From the NCBI GenBank assembly GCA_918807975.1, contig OU964920.1, positions 47,459,979 through 47,523,978 on the forward strand: 64,000 bases of DNA, in the 5' to 3' direction. Every line of letters begins with the position of its first letter. Position 1 is the first letter of the stretch. Both the position numbers and the translations under genes were made by a program. The notes under the pieces were generated by a model, which ran no database searches, had not been told where the DNA came from, and was given only the letters and a program-made list of their open reading frames with translations. Shown here piece after piece: positions 1 through 11,168 of the stretch. The DNA is from Aplidium turbinatum. Taxonomy: Eukaryota; Chordata; Ascidiacea; Aplousobranchia; Polyclinidae.

Positions 1-43
1 GCTCTCCTGATGATCGTGCCACGCTCGTGAAACAGACTGTAGA

Positions 44-300
44 GCAACGTTCTTAACCTTTTCTGACCCGTTACCCCACTTAAGCATGGTGGGCATCTTA
101 AATCTATTATTTGTCTATTAAATCCCACAACCTTGTCCATTTGCCCTGCAAGCAGTTCAAGGCGTTTATGTCAGAGAAAAAGTCGCACAAATAAGCAACC
201 TTCGACAAGAACACGTTGTTCTGCATCTTCTCGTGAAGACTTTCAAGCAGCAGCATAAAATTAATTCCATTCGTACCAATTTTATTAGTCTTTGGCAATC
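44..300 (-). pseudogene. hAT transposase C-terminal fragment with element end
   Basis: A minus-strand frame (107-298) reads FLSKVAYLCDFFSDINALN followed by LQGKWTRLWDLIDK. This resembles the KLAYLADIF...LNELNLQLQGK segment of hAT transposases of the ZBED/GTF2IRD2 type. The DNA at 44-75 (CAACGTTCTTAACCTTTT then GACCCGTTACCCC) looks like a hAT terminus, placed as expected downstream of the coding end. Only about 60 residues remain and no upstream catalytic part is seen within the next kilobase. The family call rests on motif memory; the exact hAT subgroup is inference. Confidence 0.5.
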
Positions 301-1005
301 AATTGAATGGAATAGCCAAAGCCAAACCCAACAATGATTTAAGTTTGATTAAAAATTGGCAATAATTTGCACTGTCCTGCTCATTGCCCTCTGGAAGACC
401 TCAAACTTCCCCAGATTGAGTAATTACCCACAGGTTAAGAGCCGCTGGCCACTCCTGTAGATGATTGTGTGAAAATAAAAATCGATGTGACATTATTTAC
501 AAAACTGCTTTACTTATCGGTGTTGTCCAGAGCAATACGAAATCATGCACTCTACAGGAAATCGACCACAAACTGGGCGACTGGTTTAAGACATGAGAAT
601 ACCGCGATGGGGGCCGGCTTAAACGTCTTGCTAAAAAAAGTACTGCGGGTATGTTCATTTGTTCTCTCCGTCACTGATCTTCATTTTTGATGATATTACT
701 TCATAAACAATTACTTGTATTATTGCATATTAGCAACGTTAAACGTACTTTGTAGTACCCAAAGGTTTGCTAGGCCAAGGAGAAGTGTTTATATAAAAAT
801 GTTTAGGATTAATGCCTTGATAATATACATTATAGTATCTAATAAACTCGTTGTTATTTCAATTCCATCGTCAGTTATGATCATAATTAATAACTGCAAT
901 TTTGAAGCTGTAAAGCTTTGCAAGCGGCTGCGACCACACCCTTAGAAATTGAACCTTGCTTCTCACTATACACCTATCAACACTATTACTGAACAAAAGC
1001 GTCAT
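301..1005. other. No recognised feature
   Basis: AT-rich sequence with only short chance frames. I see no motif, repeat or RNA gene here. Confidence 0.5.
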
Positions 1006-1714
1006 ACCACGGCCTACTAGAACACGGCCAAATATGTTGCTATTTGAGGAAATTTCTAAGAGTCTGAATTGTTACAATCATAGCTATGACAAACCTATCA
1101 TCTTCCCATTTCCAAAAGTAAGTAAAATGAGCAATATTTGCATCTAGACATATTTTTGGCTTGTTTTTCCAGAGATTAGATATGTATGTTAAGCACAACT
1201 TATGCAATAATAATGTAAAATATGTAAAAATTTCCAATTACTTCCTGGAGATAGTCTCATCATACAGTCGTTAGGTTTTTTGTATAGCACGATTTTTTGC
1301 CAATAGCCACATTTTACTTGCAAAATTAAACTTGGTGGAAAACAAAACGAACTAAAATTTAAATTAGGACATCAAATGAACCGCTTACAACATAGAATTC
1401 ACAAAAAATCCTTGATATTTTAAATGGAACATGCAATTTTACCAAAAGCGACACTCCAAACGATACTCCCTCCAGGTTGCAGTTGGAAAATTTTGCATAT
1501 TTTACATTGTTATTGCATAAGTTGTGCTTAACATACATACCTAATCTCCGGTTAAACAAGCCAAACATATGTTTAGGTACAAATATTGCTCATTTTACTT
1601 ACTTCTGGAAATGGAAAGATGACATGTTTGTCATAGCTATAATTGTAACAATTCAGACTCTTAGAAATTTCCTCAAATAGCAACATATTTGGCCGTGTTC
1701 TAGTAGGCCGTGGT
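1006..1714. mobile_element. 709-bp foldback element with ~250-bp inverted repeats
   Basis: The left end (ACCACGGCCTACTAGAACAC at 1006) is the inverted complement of the right end at 1695-1714. The similarity continues inward with mismatches to about 1255 and 1464, so the arms are ~250 bp around a ~200-bp centre. The flanks share CAT on both sides, which may be a 3-bp target duplication. Two similar ~65-residue frames on opposite strands are a consequence of the inverted repeat, not genes. Superfamily is unclear; a 3-bp duplication would suit PIF/Harbinger. Confidence 0.7.
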
Positions 1715-2179
1715 CATACAGATACAGTAGCAAGCAACTCCAGAACTGCAACAACGCAATTCTGAAAGCTCTGGTAACAAGAGAAAGCAAATTATACTGT
1801 ACTTCTCAGAGTTATGCCGTCAGAAACACTAGAAATATGCAGGATCATTCCATATTTACGCTGCTCGCTTCAGTTAAGCTCAAACAACACAAATTGTTAC
1901 TATTCTCTCAATAAGGGCAAGAAAAGCATTTTTATTTACTGAACCAGCGATTAGTTTATTACTGGAGCAGAACTTCAAGAAATATGTACACATTTTAAGA
2001 CTTGACTACGACTATCAAACGATAACAATAATAATTTGCACTGATTAGAGAAGGCAAACGGCATTAACACGATTAACGAATGTGCATTAATGTTAAAGGT
2101 TAATAGAACATAACGGTATACCCATTCCTCACCCCATTTTATACGAATTACACAAGAATTATAACATACTGAGTAATGT
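1715..2179. other. No recognised feature
   Basis: AT-rich sequence without convincing coding or repeat structure. Confidence 0.5.
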
Positions 2180-2187
2180 GTTAGGAT

Positions 2188-2664
2188 CATGGCGATCTAT
2201 ACTACTGGCCATCCCAACGTGGCAACAGCCAAATAATGTGGGGGCCTACTAAGATTCGGCAACTAACAGGTATTAGGCGTAAAAAAAGGCGTTTTGCATG
2301 AGTTATTACTAACAAATAAATACTCCTGGATTAGAAAACGAATTTTTTAACATACTGAATGTTTTGAAAGTTGGGTCACTCTTGATTTCGTGTACCTTGA
2401 TTCTGTTGATATCTTAATTCTCATGGTATTCTTAACATGTAGCTATTGTCCTGCTTTCTTGCCACTTATTTAATAATATTTCATCTTAATTACGTTTTGG
2501 CCCTGTATTTACGATTTTTAGGCTAAAAAACAGTACTTCACCAATGAAAACTGCTGATTATATGTTGTAACACTTATCTCAGTTGGTAAATTGAATTTTC
2601 GTATAGGCCCCCACATTATTTGGCTGTTGCCACGTTGGGATGGCCAGTAGTATAGATCGCCATG
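2188..2664. mobile_element. 477-bp MITE with 8-bp TSD and CATG termini
   Basis: Inverted repeats of ~60 bp (CATGGCGATCTATACTACTG inward at 2188, complement ending at 2664) are flanked by the exact 8-bp direct repeat GTTAGGAT (2180-2187 and 2665-2672). No coding capacity. An 8-bp duplication is typical of hAT and P superfamilies; the CATG terminus favours a P-like rather than a hAT-like (CAG) end. The superfamily is inference; the insertion itself is directly visible. Confidence 0.85.
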
Positions 2665-2800
2665 GTTAGGATGTATTAAAAAAATGCTTGTTATTGTAAA
2701 ATAACTGGGTGTTGCATACACATATCCATGAGATATGTAGCAATTAGAGTCTGTTCTTTCAAGGTGCTGTAAACACGATCTAATTTTCACTGTGTAGTAC

Positions 2801-3001
2801 TGTAGTGAAACCATCTACAATTCCTCTATTAAGAAGTTTATTACGCTAAAATGCAGCTAGGTTGTTCTGACGACATAAACTGCAAACTGAAATGAGACTG
2901 AAAATAAACACCAGTAAAAACGACAAAGGAACTTAAGGCAACGTAACAAAGCAATCAGCAACAACGTAAATCACAATGCAACTTATAGCAATAACATGTC
3001 A
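2801..3001 (-). repeat. 3' LTR of element A
   Basis: Begins TGTAGTGAAACC and ends ATAACATGTCA on the + strand; matches 6706-6921 almost throughout. Confidence 0.88.
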
Positions 3002-3076
3002 TTCACCCCTTCCAAAGATTATTATCAATAGGGATCAACATAAAATTGAAGACGCTAATACATTAAATACATTTAA

Positions 3077-5376
3077 TTAATTTACAAATCTGTTTGGCGG
3101 TCGCCTTGAACGTGATGAGCGCCGGGGCATGGGGCGCTCACTGGAATCAGTCGATATATGAATTTCCGATGACGGGGCAGGTGCATCTTCATTGACAGGC
3201 TCATTATTAGTTGCTATTTGTTCGGGAAATTCCACAGGTGGATTGTTTATCCCTTCGTTTGGACTCCCGGGATCCGGCAAACTAAGAGTCGACTCGTCAA
3301 GGCCACCACGAGCTGTTGGAGCGATGTCACGAATTGACACTGTGGTTTCGCGTCCGTTCGCGAAACGAACGTGCGCGTAGTTCGGAGTTGCATGAGTCAT
3401 TTCCACTTCTTCGACAAGCGGTTCATACTTGCTAGCACGAACGTGTCGTCTCAATAAAACCTTTTGAGAACATTTAACCCAAGTAGGTATGGAAAGACCT
3501 AGACTTGAACGACGCTAAAAATTAAAAAATCGCTCGTGTGGCGTCACGTTTGTTGCAGTACATAATAAAGAGCGCATAGAATGTAAAACATCAGATAGAA
3601 CACACTCCCATTTAGAAATAGGAAGATCTCGAGTTTTCAAAGCAAGTTTTACAGAAGTCCAAATTACGTCGTTGTATCTTTCGCATTGGCCATTAGCCCG
3701 TGGATTGTATATAGAGGTTCTTCTGGTAGGAATACGCAAACTGTACATTTAAGACACAAAATCCTTAGACATTAACGATGCACCTCTATCCGAATGCACA
3801 TAACCACATTTACCAAACATCGCAAAAAGACTAGACATGCACGAGATTACAGTTTCAGTGTCTACTTTACTACAAGGAAAAGCGAAAGGAAATCGAGAGT
3901 ACTCATCTACTACAGTCAGAATGTATTTGTTATTCGTAGCAGAAGGTAAAGGTCCTTTGAAATCGATGCTTAATCGCTCCATAGGTTGCATAGCTTTTAT
4001 CAATGGAATTTCAATTGGCTTGTAGAACTTTGGTTTCAACTCAGCACAAATTTTACAAGCGGATGTCATTTTACGGATGTCATCAATAGTATAAGGCAAA
4101 TTTTTTGTTTTAACATAATGATGCATGCGAGTTAAACCAGGGTGGCATAAGGCCGCATGAATTTCATACAACGAATTGCCCATCATAGTTGCACAATACA
4201 CTCTAGATAAAGTGTCGGGAGCAGTATTATACTTCCCTGCTCGATAAACGATTTCATAATCGTACTGTGATAGTTCCAGTCGCCATCTCAAAATTTTTGC
4301 GTTTTTTTACCTTGCCCTGGTTGTTGCTGTTGTACATGAATGCCACCGATTTTTGATCTGTGACAAGTTTGAATCGGCGTCCCGCTAGAAAATGACTCCA
4401 TTTTCGAATGGCTTCGATAATTGCCGTCGCTTCTTTCTCTATGCTTGAGTGAACTTTTTCACTTTTGTTGAGTGTCCTGGAAAAAAAAAGCAACGAGTCG
4501 CCCGTTCTGATTTAAAGTGGCTGAAATGGCAATGTCAGATGCGTCAGTTTCTACTGTAAATGAAATTTTTTCATCTATCACCTCAAGCGTAACTTGAGCC
4601 AATTCAGCTTTCAACGTCACGAAAGAGTTTCGGGCTGCATCATTCAGAGGAAAGGTAGTGTTTCGAATTAGAGGCTGAATCTTGTCAGAATAACGAAAAA
4701 TCCATTGCGCATAATATGCAAATAAACCGACAATCCTCTGCTGTTGTTTATTACTTTCTGGAGGCGCGATTTTTAGTAAAGATTCCACTCTTTCGGGGTT
4801 AGGACTTAAGGTACCTTTAGAGATTCTATATCCAAGCAAGTCGATTGTATCTGCCGAAGAAGTACTTTTTGCTTCATTGAAAGTTAGATTGCATTCTCGA
4901 GCTACTGCAAGAAATTTTGATAAATTTCGATCGTGCTCTTCTTGGGTTTTCCCGCAAATGGTAATATTGTCAAGATAAGCGTACGTACCTTTGCACTCGT
5001 AGTCTTTGATAATGTTGTCCATTATCCGTTGAAAACCAGGTACTGCATTCGTTAGACCAAACGGCGTTCTCTTCCATTGCCACAAGCTTCCATCGGCTTC
5101 GAAAGCAGTGTAATTTCGATCTTTCAGAGGAACTTCTACCTGGTGGTACGCACTTTTTAAATCTAGCGTTGTATAGATGCTGTTCCTAGCGACATTGTTC
5201 ACTACGTCTGACATAAGAGGTAAAGGATACGCGTCCAAACAAGTGAATTTGTTTATGGTTTGGCTAAAATCGATGACTATATGCTTTTTGTGATTTTCTT
5301 GAGTGACCACAAGAGGTTGTGCTCGCCATGGCGAACGACTCGGCTCAATTAAACCTTCCTTATAAAGTCGCTGCAC
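3077..5376 (-). pseudogene. pol: Element A pol region: RT, RNase H, integrase
   Basis: Reading on the minus strand, the region holds in order a reverse transcriptase with TTLDLKSAYHQ and a YLDN catalytic-box variant, an RNase H part (SRTLNKSEKVHSSIEKEA, VTDQKSVAFMYN), then integrase with an HH-CC type zinc-binding segment (HPGL...CKICAELK) and a core with SIDFKGPLP and YNPRANGQCERYN. A proline- and serine-rich tail carrying ARFANG-like and SIRDIAP text closes it. This domain order (RT-RH-IN) is diagnostic of Ty3/Gypsy. The fossil is broken in several places and is not expected to be functional. Confidence 0.9.
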
Positions 5377-5587
5377 CTCTGAAGAGATAAAACTTCTATC
5401 AGCTTGAGAATACTTTCTAGGCTTTGTAGCAATCGGATGGCACTCCTTCCTTAAGTGTTTGAAAAGCTGTATTGAAGTAGACGTTTTAATAGCTTCTAAT
5501 GCTCCGATCTGTAGGCTAACGTTGGCATAGGCCCTCCAAATTGAATATTCACGCTTTTGTGCTGTTTCATAAAAGTTTGTCCGATAA

Positions 5588-6685
5588 TTACAGTAGGTCG
5601 GTGAGCAAATTTGTCAAAACAGTGACTCCGCGCAACTTACAGATTCCTAAACTTTGCGATGAACATCCTTTCACGGCTAAACCAATGCGGCATTCACTTT
5701 CTTCAAGAATTAGTTTTAGACGCTTTCTTAAACGGTCGCTCATGTGACAAAGGGTAGAGCCAGTGTCGATGAGAGCATTGGCTTGAACTCCGTTAACTGT
5801 AACAGGGACGTTGACCTTTGCGTGGGTGTCGAAAGATTCTGTTGTCATATTCATAATGACATCTCGTGGAGTAGAAGCAGATGAATAAATAGGTTTTCGA
5901 TTTACCCTGGAAAGACGACAAACTTTTGAGAAATGACCTTTTTTAGAACATTTGAAACAAATAACTTCACGAGCAGGGCAATATCTTCTACTATGTCGCC
6001 TATTTCCGCAATAGTTACACTTTTCAACCAACGCGGCGCTAACATCTGAGCTTTCTTCCTTATCTGAAGAATCTTCAATTTTAAAGGTAGGACGTGTTTC
6101 AAAAGCTGTTGCGCCACAATCAAGTGAAGACGGAGTCCGGCTCGCAGTCATTTCGACACGATTGCAAAACGTTTGGGCATCATCTAAGGATCGAGCTTTA
6201 TCAAAAGTTTGTTGTAGCGAAGCATTTTTGTGCTCTAGCAAGCGTTGTTTAATGTGATTTGACGAAATCCCAGCGATAAACGAGTCACGTATAGCTTCCT
6301 CTTTATGCGCAACTGCCGATACGGCCCAAACGTCACAGGAGAGGCCCAATCGCTTTAAGGTCTGCATGTACTCGTCTAGTGATTCACCTGGCTTCTGCTT
6401 CCTAGTTTTTAAAACAAATCGAGAAAACATGGGGTTAGAAACCTTTTCAAAAATGCGCTTCAGTTGTTCGATAGCTTCATCATAATTTGTTGTCTCACAC
6501 ACCAGTTCATCTATTGAAGCGTCTATATGATTTATAAGCAAATTCAACTTGTCTTCAGCTGAAACTTCTCCGAGCTTTTCTACATAAATTGTAAAAGACT
6601 TGTACCAATGCACCCATTGTCGTTTAGCGTCTTTACTTTGCAGGTCCGCAGCTAAGAGTCTAGGTCGCAAGTCTTTTAGATCCAT
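5588..6685 (-). pseudogene. gag: Element A Gag-protease region
   Basis: A frame of about 365 residues starts MDLKDLRPRLLAADLQSKDA. It carries a Gag-like helical region and two CCHC zinc knuckles (CNYCGNRRHSRRYC and CFKCSKKGHFSKVC) near residues 225-265. An aspartic protease motif follows (ALIDTGSTLCHMS, near residue 310). Gag packages RNA and the protease would process the polyprotein. The start ATG follows the LTR closely. The fused Gag-PR arrangement is common in this group. Confidence 0.88.
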
Positions 6686-6705
6686 ACTTTCTTAGCGTAA
6701 TAAAA

Positions 6706-6921
6706 TGTAGTGAAATCATCTACAATTCCTCTATTAAGAAGTTTATTACGCTAAAATGCAGCTAGGTTGTTCTGACTACATAAACTGCAAACTGAAATGA
6801 GACTGAAAATAAACACCAGTAAAAACGACAAAGGAACTTAAGGCAACGTAACAAAGCAATCAGCAACAAAGCAATCAGCAACAACGTAAATTACAATGCA
6901 ACTTAAAGCAATAACATGTCA
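6706..6921 (-). repeat. 5' LTR of element A
   Basis: Starts TGTAGTGAAATC and ends ATAACATGTCA on the + strand. It is 15 bp longer than its partner because of an internal short duplication near 6862. Confidence 0.88.
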
Positions 6922-7299
6922 CACTGTACAGTATATTTTCTTTACATATGTTGCACATTGTTTTATAGGTAGCCTACTTGCGTTTGAGGCCGCCACAGAT
7001 CACGTTGTTACATCCAGGCGCAGTCTTCTGATGAGGCATGAAGTACCTCAGTCCACTGTGTTTTGAGACTTTTATGCATGTCTTGTCGTAGCTGTGAATT
7101 GTGCATGGATGGTGCATTTTACCATTCGAATAAATGTATTTTTCAACAACTTTACGTTTGTTTACATCATTGACTTAAATTTGCTCAGCATAAGAAGATG
7201 GTCATCGTATTGGCATATGGATCATCAGGACAGTGTCAACTTGAAATTGCAGATTAAGTTTCACCAACGTTGCTCGACTACAACGATTAGTGAAAAATA
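6922..7299. other. No recognised feature
   Basis: Unique-looking sequence between element A and the satellite. Short frames only. Confidence 0.5.
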
Positions 7300-7875
7300 T
7301 GTATGGCCAACTGCGACGAAAGGTGCAAAGTGCGTTTGGCCAGCGTAGGTACCAACGATGAACTACGTTGCCAGTAGAGTTGGCATTACGTAGGCCCACA
7401 GATCTTAAAATAAGTCGGCCCAACTGCGACGAATGGTGCAAATACGTTGGGCCATCGTAGGGTACCAACAATGAACTACGTTGGGTGTAGAGTTGGGATA
7501 ACGTTGGCCCAAAGATTTTAAAATAAGTCGGCCCAACTGCGACGAATGGTGCAAAATACGTTGGGCCATCGTAGGATACCAACAATTAACTACGTTGGGT
7601 GCAGAGTTGGGATAACGTTGGCCCAAAGATTTTAAAATAAGTCGGCCCAACTGCAACGAATAGTGCAAAATACGTTGGGCCATCGTAGGGCACCAACGAT
7701 TAACTACGTTGGGTGCAGAGTTGGGATAACGTTGGCCCAAAGATTTTAAAACAAGTTGTCCCAACTGCGACCAATGGTGCAAGATATGTTGGGTCAACTT
7801 CGACCACAACGTAGTGCCAACGGAGGAGCATTATTTTACCAGCTGTCACACTACGTTGGGCCGAAGTACAATGTT
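7300..7875. repeat. ~114-bp tandem satellite, about 4-5 units
   Basis: The phrase TAAGTCGGCCCAACTGCGAC recurs near 7411, 7524 and 7638, with a diverged copy near 7752, a period of 113-114 bp. Each unit contains several GTTGG/CCAAC inverted half-sites (ACGTTGGGCCATCGTAGG, GATAACGTTGGCCCAAAG). The outer units are more diverged. Long minus-strand frames through the array are produced by the repeat and are not treated as genes. Confidence 0.9.
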
Positions 7876-7908
7876 TGCTGGAAAGTCTATGTATTGTTGT
7901 TGCTATTT

Positions 7909-8000
7909 CCAGGCTGAGATATTTGAATGTTTGATATTGGCAAAACTCGCTCTTTTAATGCAGTTTCGTTTACAATTAGGCAAACTTTGTTTTAGAGACA
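7909..8000 (+). repeat. Dispersed ~95-bp repeat, copy 1
   Basis: Matches 30036-30133 in the same orientation (GGCTGAGATATTTGAATGTT, then CGCTCTTTTAATGCAGTTTC). The second copy lies within a nested hAT element, so this may be a hAT fragment. Confidence 0.75.
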
Positions 8001-8580
8001 CAGGTTGATTGCTTTTTTTTGTGAGATTATTAGAGTTTTTAAGTTAATTGTTATTACAGTATTAACAAGCTTCACTGAGTAAAAACAAGTTTCACTGAAA
8101 GTAAAAATATTCAATTAAAACGCCAACCCCAACCAGCTAAATCTGCTGAATTTACATCGATTCAACGTTGTAGGGCGTTGAATCGATGTAAAAAATGCAC
8201 AATATTGCTCGCGGGGACGCAAATCTTCCAATTTAAAGCCAATAAGCAATGCTATACCGTATCCTTAGAAATAAAAGAATGAGAAAAGAATTTTACTACT
8301 GTACAAGTGAAACATATTTTAGCGTCTAATAAACGTAGGAACGTGTTGACTTTAGTTGCATTATTTCGTCATACTGCAGTTTTTGCATCTAAATACGTAT
8401 ATATAATATAATTGTTCGCTCATTTTGTGTTTTAAACTTTATCGCCATTATATTGCGCATGAAATCATCGTGGATAGGATAAAGAAACATTAAGAATAAA
8501 AAATCATTTAACACCGGAGGAGCATAATTTCAGTTTAATAGAATAAACTTTAACTAATATTAACAGGACTATAACATACC
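8001..8580. other. No gene; only the hairpin motif
   Basis: AT-rich sequence without coding signal apart from the hairpin described separately. Confidence 0.5.
8140..8200. repeat. Hairpin of the ACATYGATTCAACG motif family
   Basis: TTTACATCGATTCAACG and CGTTGAATCGATGTAAA face each other across a short loop near 8151-8191. The same half-motif recurs near 38411, 52512 and 54167, and a second full hairpin lies at 56628-56664. Confidence 0.7.
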
Positions 8581-9490
8581 AATTATTATTATTATTATTG
8601 TAACTGTCTCCGCCGCCAGTGTAGCCAAATCGTTTGGCATCCGCTGGCTTCGATCAGTCTTTCAACAAGGTTGATAGGATCTCCATTCTGTTTTGTCCTT
8701 TGCGATGTTTTGCAATCGATGGAGATGTGGTGTGCTGAGCAGGGATCCCAGGCCAGCTTTTCTGATGTCAGATCTCAGCACTTGTAATAAGTTGGTACGG
8801 TGACGTCCGGTTCGGCCTTGGTAATTTTTGCTGCCAATTATCGCAAATTCAAGGGCTTTCTGGGGAGGTGAGTCCTGGTGAAGTCTCAGAATGTGTCCAA
8901 ACATGTTCCATCTCATGGTGGAGATCTTGCAAGACAATGGTTCACTGTTGCATATTTTGTAGAGATTTTTGTTCGAGATAAGACTGTTTGGCCAAGTATG
9001 ACCAGTCATGACACGTAAATGTCTTCGATGACAGGCATCCAATCTTTCAAGACTTGCTTTGGTAACAGACCAGCTATTACAGTTGTAGATCATAATTGGG
9101 ATGCAGTATGCGTTGTACAATCTTAGTCGCAACTGTAATGGGATTCTCGATCTCTTGCTCCATAGTTTCCAGTGTGATCTGAAAGCGACATTGCCTAAAT
9201 TGCAGCGGGATTTGGCATCGGCAGTGCTGCACAATAATGATCCCAAAAGTTTGTGTGTACGCCATTTTTCGTTTCCTCGAATCGGTAGGCTATCAGTTTC
9301 ATTTGTGTCTGCAAGAAATATGTGGGTGAATTCAGTTTTAGTCTCATTCATGAAAAGATTGTAGTTTTTCAGGTTCTTTGTAGCAATAGATTGTAGCATA
9401 TCAAGTGGCTGTCTTTCCTCATCCAGAAACTCAACATCGTCTGCATACTCCATTTCCAAAGGCATGCATGTGTCAGATACAGGGGGGGTT
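8581..9490 (-). pseudogene. LINE 3' fragment: reverse transcriptase C-terminal half
   Basis: The minus strand encodes about 267 residues (8662-9465) that begin at the RT catalytic box EYADDVEFLDEE. They continue with the typical LINE tail: LLGSLLCSTADAKSR, IPIMIYNCNSWSVTK, RRHLRVMTGHTWPN, WNMFGHILRLHQDSPP, GRTGRHRTNLLQVLR. The 3' end is an (AAT)n-type tail at 8581-8599, typical of RTE/CR1-like LINEs. The catalytic half upstream of YADD is absent, so it is 5' truncated. An oppositely oriented LINE 5' piece follows directly, suggesting an inverted (twin-primed) insertion. Confidence 0.85.
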
Positions 9491-9850
9491 TGGTCTGGAG
9501 GACTGCTCTCGCACTGAGCTCAATGCTGCAGATAGGTAGCAGGTGAAGAGTATTGGGGAGAGGCTGTCTCCTTGGGGTGGGAAAGACGGTAGCCTAACCT
9601 TCTCGCGGTTCACCCTGTCAGTACTGATTTTTCAGGAAGCTAATCATCGTCTAGGCTTGCGGGCTGACAGCCGCATAAACACCGAGTGGGTGGTAAAAGG
9701 ATAAACCCTCGGCCCACCTTCGGAAAGATGTCTAACTTTCAACAAGCACCTTCAAGGCCTGACACTATACCATGGGAAATCACCATCGGCACATGGAATG
9801 TACGAGGCCTTAATGCTGAAACCATAACATACCAAGCTGTTGAAAACTAG
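9491..9850 (+). pseudogene. LINE 5' fragment: start of endonuclease ORF
   Basis: On the plus strand a frame opens at 9728 (MSNFQQAPSRPDTIPWEIT) and runs into IGTWNVRGLNAE, the hallmark N-terminus of the AP-type endonuclease domain of LINEs. It is preceded by 5'-UTR-like GC-rich sequence. Similarity ends near 9850, after about 35 residues. Its orientation is opposite to the adjacent RT fragment. Confidence 0.7.
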
Positions 9851-10228
9851 ACAGGGAAAGTAAAATGTGGCATCCTTAGCTTCTGAATACTCCAGCCAGA
9901 GATAGTCATCAAACCACTAGTTACTTACTGTATTACTTTAATAAACTTCGTTGAGTTAAATCTACATTATATCCTTGAAACATTGAATGACCCACTGCTG
10001 TATGCACTGCCACCACTCAAGAACCAAGCAAGTGCCAATCTGCTGAACAGCCGGTAACAATTGTTACGTGACAGGCAGCAGGAGAAGTACGGTACGTGAA
10101 TAGAATCACAAAATCGTAATAATAACAGCAGCAAGAAGAGCAAGTTTAAAATAAAAGAGAAAGCTTTTACCCTCCTGCAACTTGAGTTGACTTCAGGTTG
10201 GGATCCAAATACTAAAAAAAATAATAAC
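9851..10228. other. No recognised feature
   Basis: Unique-looking sequence between the LINE pieces and element B; ends with the AATAT target site. Confidence 0.5.
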
Positions 10229-10233
10229 AATAT

Positions 10234-10451
10234 TGTTGTGTTTTTAGCTCATTCAATCAGAGTCATACTGGAATTCTGTTTTATTATAAAATTGCACAAC
10301 CAAGATATAGTGTGAAACCTGCAAAGTAAGCCCAAAACGAGAAGTGCCAATTAACAAAAGCAGGCGGATGAATACTAAGCAAAAGAGAAGACCTGAGGAA
10401 AACGAAAACAAAGTACATCGTTTCAATGCAAATAAACTAAAATACATAACA
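10234..10451 (-). repeat. 3' LTR of element B, complete
   Basis: 218 bp, TGTTGTG...CATAACA on the + strand. Gives the intact reference for the split LTR at 14930-15126 plus 26521-26541. Confidence 0.93.
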
Positions 10452-10466
10452 CCTCCCCAATAAAAT

Positions 10467-11168
10467 TTATGACCACCCATAACGAAGAGGTGGTTGGCGT
10501 CTTCTCTTTGATCGCCTTAATGTTTGTTCTTGATGCGATGACGATGATGGATCGTCGGTCGCTATCGGCGTCGATGAATCCTCGGTCGCAATCGGCGTCG
10601 ATGAATCCTCGGTCGCAATCGGCGTCGATGAATCCTCGGTCGCTGTCGGCGTCGATGAATCCTCGGTCGCTGTCGGCGTCGATGGAACTGGAAACTCGTC
10701 AGCTGTCGATGACGACGTGAAAGTAGTCTCCCCTGGGTCCCCGTCTTCCGGCGAGATGTAACGCGGACGTAGCTGGTTGATATGGCGTCTCCATATTGGA
10801 CCTCGAGGGTCCACTCGAACCTGCAAACTATGACTCCCGTGTCGCTTCACCACGACGGCAGGAACCCACCGAGGGCTTCGGCTTTGCCTGGAACCAAAGT
10901 ATAAAGCATAACAAGGATCACCAACATCGAAGTTAATTGTTTTCCGGTTTTGTTTCCGAGGCGAAGGACTCGTCGATGGTTTCGTGATCTGAGCTGAGGA
11001 AGGAAGTAAAATATCTAATTTAGTACGTAGTTGTCGGTGGTTTAATAACTCACTAGGAGAGTAACCACTGGCATTAGGCGTACGGCGAAACTGCATCAAG
11101 AATTGAGTGGTGGCACTTTTAGGCGGTAACGACGATTTTCTCAACGCCTGCTTGAAAGTGCGCACCAA
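10467..11168 (-). CDS. Element B integrase C-terminal part with repeat tail
   Basis: About 233 residues on the minus strand: the end of the integrase core (LMQFRRTPNASGYSPSELLN), then a C-terminal DNA-binding-like region (GDPCYALYFG, RWVPAVVVKRHG). The last third contains about five copies of a nine-residue TPIATEDSS-type unit, encoded by ~27-bp tandem repeats at 10555-10690, and a basic end RRSKRRRQPP. The repeat tail is unusual for the family and probably varies in length between copies. Confidence 0.85.
   Translation of the reverse strand: MVRTFKQALRKSSLPPKSATTQFLMQFRRTPNASGYSPSELLNHRQLRTKLDILLPSSAQITKPSTSPSPRKQNRKTINFDVGDPCYALYFGSRQSRSPRWVPAVVVKRHGSHSLQVRVDPRGPIWRRHINQLRPRYISPEDGDPGETTFTSSSTADEFPVPSTPTATEDSSTPTATEDSSTPIATEDSSTPIATEDSSTPIATDDPSSSSHQEQTLRRSKRRRQPPLRYGWS

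Larger units (their letters stand above)
2801..6921 (-). mobile_element. Ty3/Gypsy LTR retrotransposon A, decayed
   Basis: Two direct repeats, 2801-3001 and 6706-6921, enclose Gag, protease, reverse transcriptase, RNase H and integrase regions in Ty3/Gypsy order, read on the minus strand. The LTRs differ by about four substitutions and one 15-bp length difference, so the copy is moderately old. Gag begins only ~20 bp inside the 5' LTR, a very short leader. The coding region is broken in several places. I could not find a clean target duplication. Its Gag start resembles the partial element at the right edge of the window. Confidence 0.93.

Noticed and set aside
1040-1680. Two similar ~65-residue frames on opposite strands
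   Set aside because: Explained by the inverted repeats of the 709-bp foldback; the text has no protein-like features.
2801-6921. Target-site duplication for element A
   Set aside because: The flanks (GTAC and CACTGTAC) can only be matched by shifting the LTR ends, so no duplication is claimed.
7202-7809. Two long minus-strand frames (127 and 134 codons) through the satellite
   Set aside because: They follow the 114-bp period, which is divisible by three, and show only repeat-derived text.
10469-10720. Plus-strand frame of SMNPRSQSA repeats
   Set aside because: It is the antisense of the integrase repeat tail.
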